Below are positions 31,984-44,980 of a stretch of 59,269 nt of DNA, in pieces. Where the stretch lies: positions 1 to 59,269 of the forward strand of contig JANTQF010000214.1 in assembly GCA_032988165.1 (NCBI GenBank). The letters run 5' to 3'. Position 1 is the stretch's first letter. Each line of letters starts with the position of its first letter. The position numbers and the translations under genes were made by a program. The stretch comes from Emmonsiellopsis sp. PD_33 (Eukaryota > Ascomycota > Eurotiomycetes > Onygenales > Ajellomycetaceae). The notes beneath the pieces were generated by a model. The model was not told the DNA's origin and did no database searches. It was given only the letters and a program-made list of their open reading frames with translations.

Positions 31984-34900
31984 CGATTCCTCCGCCGTCT
32001 TTGGTCTTTTGGATTGTTGTTAGGACGATCTTTGGGAACTTGGCATTAATATTGAATCCAGTTCGGTGATTGGCGTATTGCTCCAACGTGCGGTTTTGTA
32101 TCGGGGATAGGATAAAAGGGATGGATGGATCGCAGGAAATTGTTGCATATAATAAGTTTGTGGAGATATTTTATTCCTTGTGCTCCCTTTTCGGTGCACC
32201 GCATGGCGGAGATTCTAGCTGGGGATAGTTAGGTGTTTGTAGGTTCGTTTTTCGAATTCAACTTCACTGGCCTACAACCCATAGCCACATACATAATAAG
32301 ACCGCTTATCTGCCCGTACGTTCAAATGCCTACTATATATATATGTGTTCATGAGTCTGAGATAGTAGTTACAGAGGCTTGTCCATGGTAGGCTGCTTGT
32401 ACGGATAGGCAAAAATCTATGGATATAGTATCGACGCGTGTGGTAACCAGCAGACACGGGGGAGGTATTCGGGGTATGGCGGGATCCATAGGTAACCAGT
32501 GAGTTAGTTAGTTAGAATTTCTGCATTTCCCGCTCCGTTCCGTGATTCAGTCTGGGATTGGCGGGAATTTCTGCCCGCGCGGGGAACGGAACGGGGGATT
32601 CTTTTTGTTCTGTGGTTCAGTTGGGGGGGTGTGGTCTTTTTTGGGTTTTTGGGTTTTTGGGTTTTATTTTTGTTTTAACTTTTTTTTTTTTTTGCAGGGG
32701 GGGGGGGGGGAAGGATGGTTATTTTGGGAGCTGGGTGGGTTGATGGGATTGATGAATAACAATACTTAGTTAGAGATATCTTTGGTACTTTTGGAATGTA
32801 TGTATGTTGGCTGGGTTCATCTTTTGGGGAGGGAAAACTCGTGCGGTTGTTCTTTAGGGGCGGGTTGAGGGGGTTAGATAGGGAAATAAGGCAACTAGCC
32901 CACTGTTCTATGTTCACGTAGTTGTCTCCTATCTCCTATGAAAGGACATCAATATAAATTTTCATTATATGGATATTGTGAGTCTCGAAAGGGAAAAAAT
33001 AAGAGGTGCAAAGAGAGACCAAAAAGCTCTCTCATTGCCAAGTTTCCTCTGCAATTTCTGCAATTTGATGTGAAAATCAAGTTTCGGATTTCCTTCCATG
33101 GCAAGTGTTTCAAAAAAGGGGGAAAAAATCCAAATAAAGGATAGCACATTCGCACCACCAGTGAAAGAAGTGGGACGCCCATGACCCAGCCACGCAACCA
33201 CCCCCCCCAGCACCACACAGCCAACCATACTCATGTGCCCGTGCCTGTGCTCATGCATATTCTTATTCCCTTTCTCCTTTTTTAAATGGTAGAAAGAGTC
33301 ATGACTGCAAAAAGAATGGGTAGCCACAGGGCTGTTTTTGTTCTCAGCTCGTGCGCCGAGGAGTTATTGCCAAGTTCTTGGGTTCAAGCCAGTTCTTCAA
33401 GAAAGGGGGACGGGGACCGGATGCATGGCGCCTCTTCTTGCCGGGTTTTCAGTGCCGTCCAAAATACCTGACACGGCTCTCCTTTTATAACTGAGAGAGA
33501 TGCATAACTTGAAACCGTGAAACTGTTTCAAAACTGTTTCGTGTGGTGAAAAAGGCTTCCAAGGTTAAGGTTGTTTCAACGATGTGATATCACGTGACTT
33601 TAGGAGTGGGGCGAATAAGGTTGCATTTTAAGCTTATTTGACGGGTATCCACAACCTTAATTGTGAAAGCTCGAAAAAGATGGATCTAGAGTGGGGAACG
33701 TTTTGGCTGGACGTTGATTGCGGTATGGTGGGCCTTTGTCCATCGTTTGTGACAGTGGGGTGGTTATCTGTCTTCCCTTCGCGATTATCAGGATTGTGCC
33801 TGCTTAGTTCGTGGGTGTTGCGCGGACGAAGAAGGTTGTGGACTATTGCAAGATGCCCTTGGGAGAGCGAAAGACAGAGAGAAAATCGAAGAATGTAGGT
33901 AAATATGTATTAGTAAAGGTAGTTTCCCATGATCCGAGGGGAGGAAATGGACCAACATGACGAGGGTAATCGCAAACCCGAAGCAATATTCAAACTTGCT
34001 ACCCGATAATTTGGAGCTTAGGCCAATAGATACCCATAGTGCGTGTGAAAACGGTATGGCTTATGGGGCATTCGATGCGTTCCCGATATGGAATATAGGG
34101 CTATGAGGATGTGTCAATGGTAAAATACTGACAAGGGCAAGCAGACGAGGTAGGTGAAATATTGAGTACGGGTGGAAGTCGTTTCTGTTTCCGTCTATCA
34201 AGAATCCCTTCACCTCAGTCAATATGCGGAGTAAGATAAGGCATGGATGGTAGCGGTACGTAACAAATACCTTGGCATTTTTGCGTTGATTCGTGATTCT
34301 CTGCGCTCTCTCCCATCCTGGGTTTCCTCGTTCACGAGGGTAGCGGATGATACCAGAGCCGGAATTCAACACAGCCCTTCCATTTCCCTTCCTTCCCACT
34401 TTTGTTAACGAGGAGAGGTTAGGACAATTGGGGAGGGAACTATTGATGGTAGACGTGGCCTGATACTTCAATTTCCACATAACTCAGCTCATGTACATAG
34501 GAAATCTAGAACGAGCCCTAGATAAGAATCGAGGTAGATAGATCGGCAAGAGAGGCATTGTAGAGAAAGGCAAAAGAGGCAATGGGACGTTATTTCGGTC
34601 ATCGGAAATTGCTGAAAGGGTTGGAAGGGTTGTGCGTGATTAACGGCGAGTGTCCATGTGGATCTAGACAATTTTTAGTCGAGATCGGTTTTGCATCTTA
34701 GTTTCGGGAACGGCACGACGGTGGAGTGGATGCGAAGGATTTTTGGGCGATAGGCGCGGTTTATGAGGTTTTATCCAAACAATAAATAAGGAGTAAAAGT
34801 GATCAAAGATAATCTTTGTTTCAAAATTGTAGATCATGGCCAGAACGATCGATTGCCCAACGAACGAAGGTTAACTAGTAGTAAGTATGTTGCTGCGGAG

Positions 34901-37900
34901 CATTTGTTAAGGCACCGAGCCACATCAAACAATTTCACTGCTTGGAGCCCAACCAGCCGGGTGCGGGGCAGCGGATAACCCACTTGCGCTGAGTCCTAAG
35001 TTCTAACAGATCTACATGTTCTGGCCCGTCGTTGAGCATGGATTCGTTCTCGATGTTGTCGAGTTCTTGACAGCCTGATTCGCGGGACAGGCGACTGCAA
35101 GTGGTGCATAGCAAAACCAGCCAGCCACTTCGTACCTGAAAGATGGTGGGGAGGGGATCCCGAAGGACGTGGCGCAGTCTATGAACCGGAGATCTTAAAG
35201 GTAACAACCAGCGGAAGGCCTAGAGCTGACGAACAGAAAAGGTTCCTCCCGCGATGTTTGACATGCCGAGTGCTTTCGTGTCCCGCGACTCCCGCTAGGC
35301 GTTTCGGCCGTGGGACGTGGTCCAGAACATTTACTAGGGTCTTGAATTGTTCCCAAGCCCTGACCAAATCACCGATCATACGGTGGAGCAGAATAATAGC
35401 ATCCGAAGGTTACCCGAAGGCAAGAATCAGACAAAAAGCAACTCAGAGCAAGATTTATGTCGGGCTGATAATTCTAACAGACCCCGTAATAGTGAGCGGG
35501 CTCGAGAGCACAAAGGTTCTTTGAATTGTCGGCCGGAGAACGGGGGACTAGTAGTTAACCAGGAGAGAACCAAGCCAAGGGTCAATTATTACCTTCAAAG
35601 GTTGGGGCTCTTCCCCATGCAATAATTAATTGGAGTGGGGATCGCCTGGTGGCTCAACCAACATTAAGTTACCTGTTTTATTCCGCGTGGTAGAAATTAT
35701 CCTCGATGGTGAGCGGTAGTTAGTTAAGGTTCGTCCCGTTGGAAACTGCCTTACATACCGCATGCAATTCATCTGCGTTCCAAGAGTCCAAAAAAGGATG
35801 CTCCACAACATACAACGTCGGCTAAGCCGAAATTTCTCAATCATTTCGCGGTGGAGTTCGAGACCTTTCATTGAATGCCGGACTCCTCCACAATCATTTG
35901 CGAACAAAAGCAGAGTCTAGACCTGACTTCGCGGAGGAGTGGTGTAAGCTATGCTCATCACTATGGAAGATCACGGTCAATGTTAGCTTGGGGATCGGTT
36001 GCCTTGTTGTCACCACCGACGGATGAAAATTGCCTTATCCTCCTTCATAGCCTGAGGCTGAGGGTATATCCTTATTCTGCTGATCCATAAGGGTCTAGAG
36101 GGGAGATGGAAGCACGCTCAAGAACGGGTAATGCGGATAGTCTCGGCCAAGAGACGGCAAAGATAGTCGTCCTTCAATCGGCAGAGTCAGCCAGTTGCTA
36201 GTTAATCCAATTAAGCAATGGAGATGTCCGCCGGTTGTTGTTGAAGCATATGCGAAGAAGGCGGCTGCATAAGCCAACCAAGGATTCAAACCGCCAATTT
36301 CGATGTCCAGCTTCTTGTGCCCAAGTGGCAGCGGCCACATCTGTCGATCATAATTCCCTGAAGCCTAGGCTCCCCGTTGAGTGTGGGCACGGAGAATAAT
36401 TGCAGAGATGCCATGGGTGTGATGGATCATGAATTCGTGATGGATGTGCTGTCCCACTGCTGGAGAGATGGCGGCTTGGCGCAAAATCTGCGATCACCAC
36501 GCACCCAACGTCCCTTGAGAGTCACATCTGCGAGCCACATTCCTATGATCCTATCCCATGCCCTCACCGGGAGAAAGCGTACCCCGGAGAATAATATCAA
36601 GGTACCGCGCTACACGAGGATCTCACTCTTTGACCGCCAGATCGCGGAGTTTTCTTTCCTGGCCAGACCCGGTTGTCAGCCTATTGAAGACAACTCATTG
36701 AATCCTTCGTTTTGAGTCAGTTTACCCCTTAAACATGAACGGGATGTGACGGAGGGGCCGCCGATGTCAAATTTTCAGTGCCCTGTTCATGACCTGTTGA
36801 GCCCTCACTTCCTATCAGTGCCAGTTCGCGGCCTTAGATCGTCGTTTTGCGTCCCCAAAGCCTGAAGTTACAAGCAAGGGCGCATCAAGCCAAACCATGG
36901 GGCTTATGCAGCCAACGGCAAGTTTCATGCAGAAGCCAGGAGGCCACAGTTTTCCCGGCAGCATGGTATCACCGCGCGGGAGTGGACCCATTTCCTTGGA
37001 ACGGTCAGCCTACGAACCCTACTGCCTCGCCTAATCTAGTCCCACGGCACGAGTTACCATCAAAGTCTCATTTTTCCATGATATTGGCAAACTGCATGGG
37101 CCTCTTCTGTTGTTCAGTCATTGTCCTGGGATTCACTGTAATCCCTTTCTTTGATCGTCATTATTTCCCGAAGATTGCCTCACTAGGCAGGCTCAGTAGC
37201 AGGGATGCTACTCTTCTATGGTTACCTATGGTAAATTCCGATGGATGGGAACCATTGTCACCGGACCGCACCACCGTTGACTGGGTACATTCACACGAAC
37301 ATTCTTTTCTCTCCGATGTCGCGGGCCAGATTGCGTGGCAGTTTTCATTTTTCGGCAGTCTTGCTAGGCTCTATTGGCCAGCACCCAAATCCGTTCTTCA
37401 TTCGCCGGCGGGACGACTATCTCCTCAAGTTAGGCTTATCCATTTCGCATCTTCTGAAACAGGTCGCCGCAATATACAATAACCCCAGCCACGGGCGATG
37501 TTGAATATGAAAGGATTTTTGCAGGGAGTATTGCAAAATAAAGGGGTAATACAGGTCACCAAAAGCTCACAGGAATATAAGGTGTCCCCTAATGATTATT
37601 GAAGATCAGCGTCTGAACTCTGGATAAAGTACCAGGTTGGCATTGAATTTGAATCAGGATTTCAAACAAAGACTATTACGTTCATCGTTTTCGAGCAGGC
37701 GGGGCGCAAGACCGGACATGGATGTACAGTCCATGGCATGTGCCGCCTGGCCGAAGTTTCTTCAGCTTCCGTGTGTACATATTCTAGACCATGGTTTATG
37801 GGACTTCAGAAGAAAGCCCGAAGACCTGGTCTCATGCAACAGCAGAATTCCCCCGCTCCTTTTTTACTTACTTGTCACTTTGCCGCTTCACACGAGCCAC

Positions 37901-38854
37901 TGTGAAGCTTGACTAAATTTCCACCTCCGAAGGCAACCTGACCCATATTATAGTGTCGGATTAAGGTATTATCATGCGTTGCCGGTCTTGAGTTGCAGTT
38001 AGCTATGGGATTTCACTACACACTCCGGCACTCCCCTCATATGGCGGGAGTATGGCGTGCAGGTTCAAGGGTCTTGGAACCCATTTCCCTTTAATCACCA
38101 TAGGGGCCTAAGCTTACCGCAACTTGTGGCTTAGTGGCGTTCCCTCATGGCACCTATCACTTCCCATACATCGAACCCTCCTCTATGTACTGAGTTTGGG
38201 ATGAAGATCATAGCTTGCGGATTGAATTGCCTGGCCCACCCCACTAGATAAAATCTAAGCTGCGGATGCAGCGCATAGACCGGTCCCAATATGTACACCT
38301 TGTACGACCCATCTAGCCCCTCGACGGGATAACCCAACTATACGTCCCAAGCAGTGCAATTTACCGGAATCCACCCGGGAACCTCGACTCCTTCACTGCC
38401 ACTTCACAAGGCGTCTTTCGATTAATTCTCATTGCTCGAGTTATGCTGCTGGGAAACCGGATTTTGTTGCTACCAAGGCATAAATCACTTGCACTGCCAG
38501 ACTTAAGGCTGCAATAACCAAACATATCCCCCTCTTCCCCTCTTCCCCCCTCCCCCCAATCCAATAACTGTGGCTGTGGTTATTACTTAATTTCCTCCCA
38601 TGTCATCCCTCTCTCCCTAATCACTATAGAGCAAGGTCAAACCGCTTGTGCTTAAATACTTCGTCAATCCCCTCATATCCGTCCTCTTTCCTTACTTCTT
38701 TTTCTATCTTCATTGAATATACCTTACATCTTTTGCTGCAAGACCCTTAAACCTTCACGATATCCTCCACAGAGACCGCCGTTTCGACATCCCGTTTCTT
38801 CAAAAATTTGCCCTGCCCTTTATACCACAGTCTTGTTTCACTTGGGATCTGAAA
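31984..38854. other. gene-poor stretch, 6.9 kb
   Basis: I find no supported gene. The stretch has T- and G-homopolymers (about 32635-32712: repeated GGGTTTTT, then poly-T and 13 G), purine-rich segments, and many short ORFs on both strands without motifs. The longest, ending at 37482, starts at TTG; from its first ATG near 37079 it would code 134 residues with a hydrophobic start, but it lacks support. Regulatory DNA or non-coding transcripts of the flanking genes are plausible. Confidence 0.4.
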
Positions 38855-39504
38855 ATGCAGTTGACGGCGGAGGCATTAAAGCAACACAACAAAACCCTAC
38901 GGGCTGTATGATTCCACACTCCCAATGCCCTACATTTATGTCCTAACAAGTCTCTCTTAGGATCCCAAAACCCATTCGAGGATTGCCGCTCAGGTTGGCC
39001 GAGAAGAAAGAGCCCAACTCCGTAGAAAAAGAACTGCCATGAGAACGTTCGGCGAGTCATTGCCCTCGACTTCCTATCATCCGCAGCCAACGTCCCACGA
39101 AGCTTCAGACATTTTGCTTTCGCTGGAAAAACAATACAGACGCTCTGGAAGACAAACCATAGAGGACCCAATTGAACGATTTTTGACTCCTGGGAATTCT
39201 GAGCCGTGCTACTATACCACACAAGCTATGGAGGACAACAATCTTGAGTACGGCGGATCTATCGATATTAGGAAAGAAATAGGCCGGTATAATTATACCT
39301 CTATCCAGAATTTGAAATCGAAGGATAGCGCCGATCCGGGAAACGCCTGGGGCAATCGTGAAAAGTAAGCCAACATCTTCCGAAATGCAAACTTTTCAGA
39401 CCCGTGGACTAATCAATGATATTCATAGGCCAGAGCACCCGTCAGTCCTTCCGCAGTACGATGATGAGAAAAAACGTTCTGCTATGGGGCAGTATCCTGG
39501 ATAA
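38855..39504 (+). CDS. small basic orphan protein, 176 aa
   Basis: Three exons (38855-38905, 38961-39364, 39429-39504) join in phase 0 and phase 2 with clean GT...AG introns of 55 and 64 nt, the first having a CTAAC branch point. The protein starts MQLTAEALKQHNKTLRA, has a strongly basic segment (REERAQLRRKRTAMRTF, about residues 32-48), then a Ser/Pro-rich and acidic part (ASDILLSLEKQYRRSG) and an acidic-basic C-terminus. No signal peptide, membrane segment or known domain is visible. The basic region could bind nucleic acid or be a nuclear signal. Evidence for reality is the three-exon open structure in otherwise gene-free DNA; the family is unknown to me. Confidence 0.6.
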
Positions 39505-42500
39505 GATCCATCCGCCAAATAATACGCCTTGCCATGTCATTTAGCTGTCCCCATGTTCATTTTCTTGCTGGTTTTCACCGATGCCCCCGTTCCCCTAAAT
39601 TGTTGGTGAAAATTCTCGCCAAACAGGCAACAAGTCGTTCTTTGATACCCCCCAACAAGACGCCAGCAGCCGTACCAAAGCTTGAACTGCGCCACAGACT
39701 TTTTTACCATCCTAACGACATCCCCATTTCCCTATGTGTTACGACGATGACGACACAAAATAGATTTCTATTATTTCCTTTGTTATGGTATTGGTGTTTG
39801 GTTTGATCTTTTTGTGCCCAAGATTGATTCGTCCATTTCTGATAGTTACTAGTTCCACAGAAGTGAAATGCAAGATACAGTTCACCAAGCATACTCGATC
39901 ATTAGCTCAAGCTTCACTGCAGGCTAACTGTAGTGCATCAATCAGTACTAGTAGTTAGTTACACGACCGTCTCCATTGCAAATTATACTCATTGAGTGTA
40001 TCCACCCACCACAACCGTCAAAAGACACCCCACCTACTCCCTCCCACCCTCCCCCAACGCTTTTTCGCCGTGCCGCCCGCTGAGCGAAACGGAACAATAT
40101 TCCCTACCCCAAATACGAGACACCAAGCCTCCTTGTTGGAAGCTTAGCTAGTAGTTATACCAGAACCATCCAGCGCCAATGGCTTGCTTTACATCCAAAT
40201 ATTTTATTTCAAGGGGTATTGGGGACGAATACACTATATTTTGGGCATGAAAGACAGTAGCCACCAGGTCCGGGCGTCATTGTGTTCAAGTTGTTAATAA
40301 AACAACATTTACCGCTGCTGGAGAGCCGATGGATCAGGCTCATTTAGGGTTGTTGGTTAAGACGGGGCCGGTGTGGGCCGGGGCGGGTGCCACTCCCCCA
40401 ACTTTATTTCTTCCGAGACCTAAAATGAACGTCATCCCTAGAATTTCGAAATGCAATTAACTAGCATTCCTGACTTCATTCATTCAACCCTGCGGCTGAC
40501 GGTTATTGTCAGAGACGGCGCACTGCCTTGACCAACTTTGTGGTGCTGCGCTTGTAACTAGCTGCTAGGAGCCACACGCTACAAAGGTGTCAATATTTTC
40601 ATTTTCCTTCCGTTGGGATATTCCCAACCAGACACCACCGGACTCCTATTTGAGTTCCTATCCTATCAGACCGGTTTGGAGGTCTCTGTTGCCTGATATT
40701 TGAGCCTTGGTGGGATATGATATCATGTTCGCGTGAGCGCCCGCGGGGAGACGGATTGTGGCAGTGGAACTTTGCTATTAACACGTAGGTGCCAGTGATT
40801 CTCACTCAACATCTATTGCACATAAGTTAAGGGGCTCTGTACTGTCAATTGTTGGTGCCAGTGCTTGTGCTCATTGGCGGTTTTCTGTCTTGTTTTTGCC
40901 ACCCCAGGGGCAGTTGGTGACGTCAGACTGTGGCGGTGTGGAAAGCCGATGGGGGGTAATCGGCAACGGTTAATTTCCCAAAGGATTCTTATGAGGACAT
41001 GATATCAAGAAGTCCGTGTGTGCCTAGTAGTTAGATACTAAATACTAACCAGCTTATCCCCTCCCCCCGTAGGTAGGAGGAGCCAGGGCTTTTTCTTCGC
41101 TGGTATTCAACTCGGATTCAAGGTTGTGTACATACATCATGCAGATGACGATATCCCTGAGGAGCTCTATTAACTACTACCACTAACCCCATACAACCCG
41201 CAGCTCTTCAAGCTTCCCTAGTCCACCCTCGAGCTCTAACTACCTAATCTTAACGTGATGCACGCTGATGTCACCCTATCAACCACAGACTCTGCCACAA
41301 CAAATCTCCTCCGTGTCACCAAAGCCACCCCACTCACTGCCCACTGCCCACTGCCCACCTGGTCAGGCACGGTTGGGCATCAAACAACCCGCTCTCAACG
41401 AATTAATTTTTCCTGCTTACGTTCGTGATGGCGGGGGTGTTGGGAGCCCGGGCTTAGAATTTTGGCTTGTGCGCTGCTCCTTGTCAGACCGTGTCCTGCG
41501 AACTCACGCAGGAACATTTATTCTACGGTGCGGATTGGACAGGTCGCTTTCCTCACAGCCTGGCAGCGCATTGCATGAGATCGCCATGTCGTTGGGGGGT
41601 GGTACGGCAGGCCAAGGTGGAGAAGGTCTAGATCCCGAAGGGTTGTACGAAAGCCCCTTTGATGGAGCGGGGGTTGGTGGGGTGGGCGTCGTCTCAATGC
41701 ATTGTGGATTGCAGTCCTATGGATGGAAATGTTGTTGTCCAGAGATTTCATGTGATTATCATTTTTTTTTGCTCTTCAGTCGTCATTTATGATTTATCTC
41801 TGTTTAACTTTCCGGGTGTCTCGAGTATCCCTGGTTATGGTGGATGGGTGGAACCCGGCGGACAGCTATCGGAATGGTGGCTTAGGGAACCTGGGCCGGC
41901 TGTAGTAATGAGGATAATTAGGTCCGGGCTATATGTGACGGGGTTTATTGTTAAGAGTATATACAAACCCATAGGTCTATCTTCCCAGCTCTGGTACCAG
42001 CTATGCCATATCTCTACCTTACATGGTGCTCATAGAGCTTAGATTAGAGATATGGAACTTTTGATTTCTTTGTCTAAAAATGTATAGATATGCGAGTACC
42101 AAATTCTCCGAAGCTTGTTGTTTGTGCTGCCTTGGGGCCTAAAAACACAGGGAATATGGCTCTTTACGTCCAGGATCGCCTGTGTCGTGTAACATTCATC
42201 CTACCACCCACAAGATTTTTCCGCACATGTAACCATGAAAATCACCGTGCGAGATTTTGCAAAGGTAGATCTGAGCCTATCTGTGCCGGACTATCTGCAT
42301 GGCGCGGAGTGGCTGCGTGGTTATCATTCGTCTTTGTAGGTCGTGACCGGCGGTTGGGCTGAAAATGCGATTTTATGGCAGGAAAAAGGGGGGGGTTATT
42401 AGGCCAAACCAGGAGCGACTACGTTACCGCCGTTGACATTGTCAAAAAGCCGGCTTTTCCCCCGGAGTTTAAGTAGGAATCCACGGGAAACGTTGAATAA

Positions 42501-44980
42501 GGGCATCATTGGTCGAGGCCGTCTCCCCGGACATAGCTAGGAGGGGCCGGTTGGCAGTGAGAGCGGTGAGGTTGTTGCCCGAAGAAGTCTTGCCCAATGC
42601 TCAGAGCTAAACAATCCATGGACGTCGGGGATTGAATGCCCTCTAGCGTGACTATGTGCAATTGTAGACCTGAGGCACCTTTCGAATATGGCCCTGTGCC
42701 CAAGTCAATTTGCTTGACTGCTGTCGGGTAGGCAAACGTCAAATTGCGTAGTATTTGACTCTCCAGTTGTCTCTATTGACGGCTAAACATTCGCTATCCC
42801 TAGGAATGGTCCTGTCCGGATATTGACCCAAACATGATAATAGGGCATAGTTTTCACTATCAACGTAAAGCATGTTTCGATTCGGAGTGGGACCGTTCCG
42901 TGAGTCCTTCCACTCAATTTTATGTCAAGAATAGGAGCAAACACGGCGAGTGACTAGAATGGCCATTGGATGACAGTCGAGGTAGAGCATGAAGGCATGA
43001 TATCCCGCGATGTATAGAAGCCACTACGTTGACAGTGGCATCTTAAGAAACAATATTTTTGTTGTCAGGCGGTGAACGCTGGATTCCGATAGATCCTGTT
43101 GTAATCATCCTAGCAAAATGTAGAGCAGGATTGAATTCCGTACAATCGAAATAAATCCCATTCGATATCTGTCTGGGTTTTGATATGTGGCACACCCATG
43201 AGCTATGAGTCAGCCTTGGAAGCCTCATCTCTTCAAACACAGTATCAACCGGTCTAGTACATGAATGCCCGAGCTTCGAGTTTTGATAAACACAATTTCG
43301 TGCCGTCATCACATACCAGGACCCAATCTTCAAGATTATCGTTTTAACTGGGCGGTTGTCCCGCACACTGTCACAACCCGAGGATAGGATCAAGTGACGG
43401 CAGGGAGCCTGCTAGATCTGAAAAATCCACAGCTGACAGCATTGAGCCACAGGGGTGGGGGGTATCTAGCCGTCTCCCTCTCGCTCCCTCTCGCTCTGTG
43501 TATGTGGAATGAACGAGATTTTCCGACGTGATTGGTGCTTCTGCACCTCACCGATCAGCCAGCCAAAAGAACTTGAACCAGGAACCGGACATCATGGGGG
43601 GGGTCTCGATAGCAGACCAAAGTCAACCCGTCCAACATGACTAGACCTCCCGCATCGACACCTTGGTCCAGGAACGACAGCTGCCAGAGAACAAGATGTT
43701 GCGGAAGACCGGCGGCGCTCAGGGGCTATATACCCGCACTGGGCCAGGGAGACAAAAAGGGCAGCCGGGGTCATGTGGTTTCCCAATCGGGGCTGGCTTG
43801 GGCATCCATACATGAGGCTGAGCCAACCAGCTGCTTCCGTTGTCAACCTCACCTCCTGCGAACAACTCCCTGCTCGCCCGTCGTGCTGCCGTTCAGCTTC
43901 GATGGCCATGCAGGATGGGCTTACTCCTTCGTCTATACGGAGCAGCAGTCGCGTGAATGCCGGGTTCCCCTGTTTTCCTCACCACCATCCCTGGAGCTGT
44001 GATGTTCTATCTTATCACGGTCTCGGAACACCAAGCTCTCACCGCGTTTACCATGTCAGCCATGTCTGCAGGATGAAGCGCCTGTCCATGCACTGTGTAT
44101 ACAATGCTTCCATGCAGAGTCCCTACAGGAGATAGCCCTCCTGGTGCGAACATGATGTGGCCTTAGAGAGACAGCCCATCAACTGCTTCCTGCGGTTGTT
44201 CCACATTCTGCATTGTTCACAAGGCATTGTTGGCCTTGCGCTAATACTCCCCAGTTTCGTCGTGCTCGCTCCTGCGCCACACTTCAGCCCGAAGAAGCGA
44301 CATTTGGGTGCCAATGGGTAGTTGAGGCCTAACGAAGACAGCTGGGGTTGCGTTTGATGGGCTATGTCAGCCGCCAAGCTCCTCCCGCACTTTGCGGAGC
44401 CAGAAACGACTGCCGCAGGACCCTAATCCTGGCCATGCGGAGCCTCATAAGTTATTTCGTCTTCATAAATAGCTATTAGCCACCAGGTGTCTGCCCAAAA
44501 AGAGACACACCGACCGTGTACCCCGTCCCAACTCTTCCCATTTTTTTTTTCAAACTGCGAACCCAATAGCCCTCCCCCCCGTGCTTGAAAAGGTTCGCAC
44601 TCCACTAGTATTGTGTACGTCCAAATCTCTCTATTCTCCTGCGCCAGGAATTTTGGATCCATCGTCGCCAAAAGCCAACCGCCTTATCCCCTCTTTTCAG
44701 TTTGCTCGAACCTCAGAAAGCGACTTGTTTCGATACTGAGGTTGAGCTATCCTTATATCTCTCAGAGGTCTATTAAAAGTGGACGTCTGATTACGACCTG
44801 CCTGTTGAACCATTCCAGAAAGGTGCCTCGATATCCATAGGACTCGTTCTCAGGCTATTTCCTACCCGTCGGACCCCGGGTTATTAATTAAATGCAACAG
44901 GCCTGTTGTATCAGCCTTCGCGGACAAGCGGAACCACCTTTGTGACAGCAAGCCGCTGGGGATTTGTTGCAGCCGCCAGA
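39505..44980. other. gene-poor stretch, 5.5 kb, upstream of the half-zinc-cluster gene
   Basis: No supported gene. The ORFs at 41268-41792 (+), 43592-43909 (-) and 43637-44135 (+) overlap on opposite strands or have no motif or splice support. A pyrimidine-rich tract at about 41040-41400 and homopolymers at 41761-41770 and 44540-44550 are present. Such long upstream regions are typical of developmentally regulated fungal transcription factors with long leaders, which fits the next gene but is inference. Confidence 0.4.

Noticed and set aside
36847..37482. 211-codon plus ORF in the gene-poor region
   Set aside because: Begins at TTG; from its first ATG only 134 residues remain, without motif or splice support. 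A young gene is possible but not supported.
41268..41792. 174-aa ORF with ATG start
   Set aside because: Overlaps an opposite-strand ORF, no motif; chance frame in GC-rich DNA is likely.
43592..44135. Overlapping ORFs on both strands (105, 121 and 120 aa)
   Set aside because: Mutually overlapping, rich in Arg/Ser/Cys/Pro as chance frames are; no domain.
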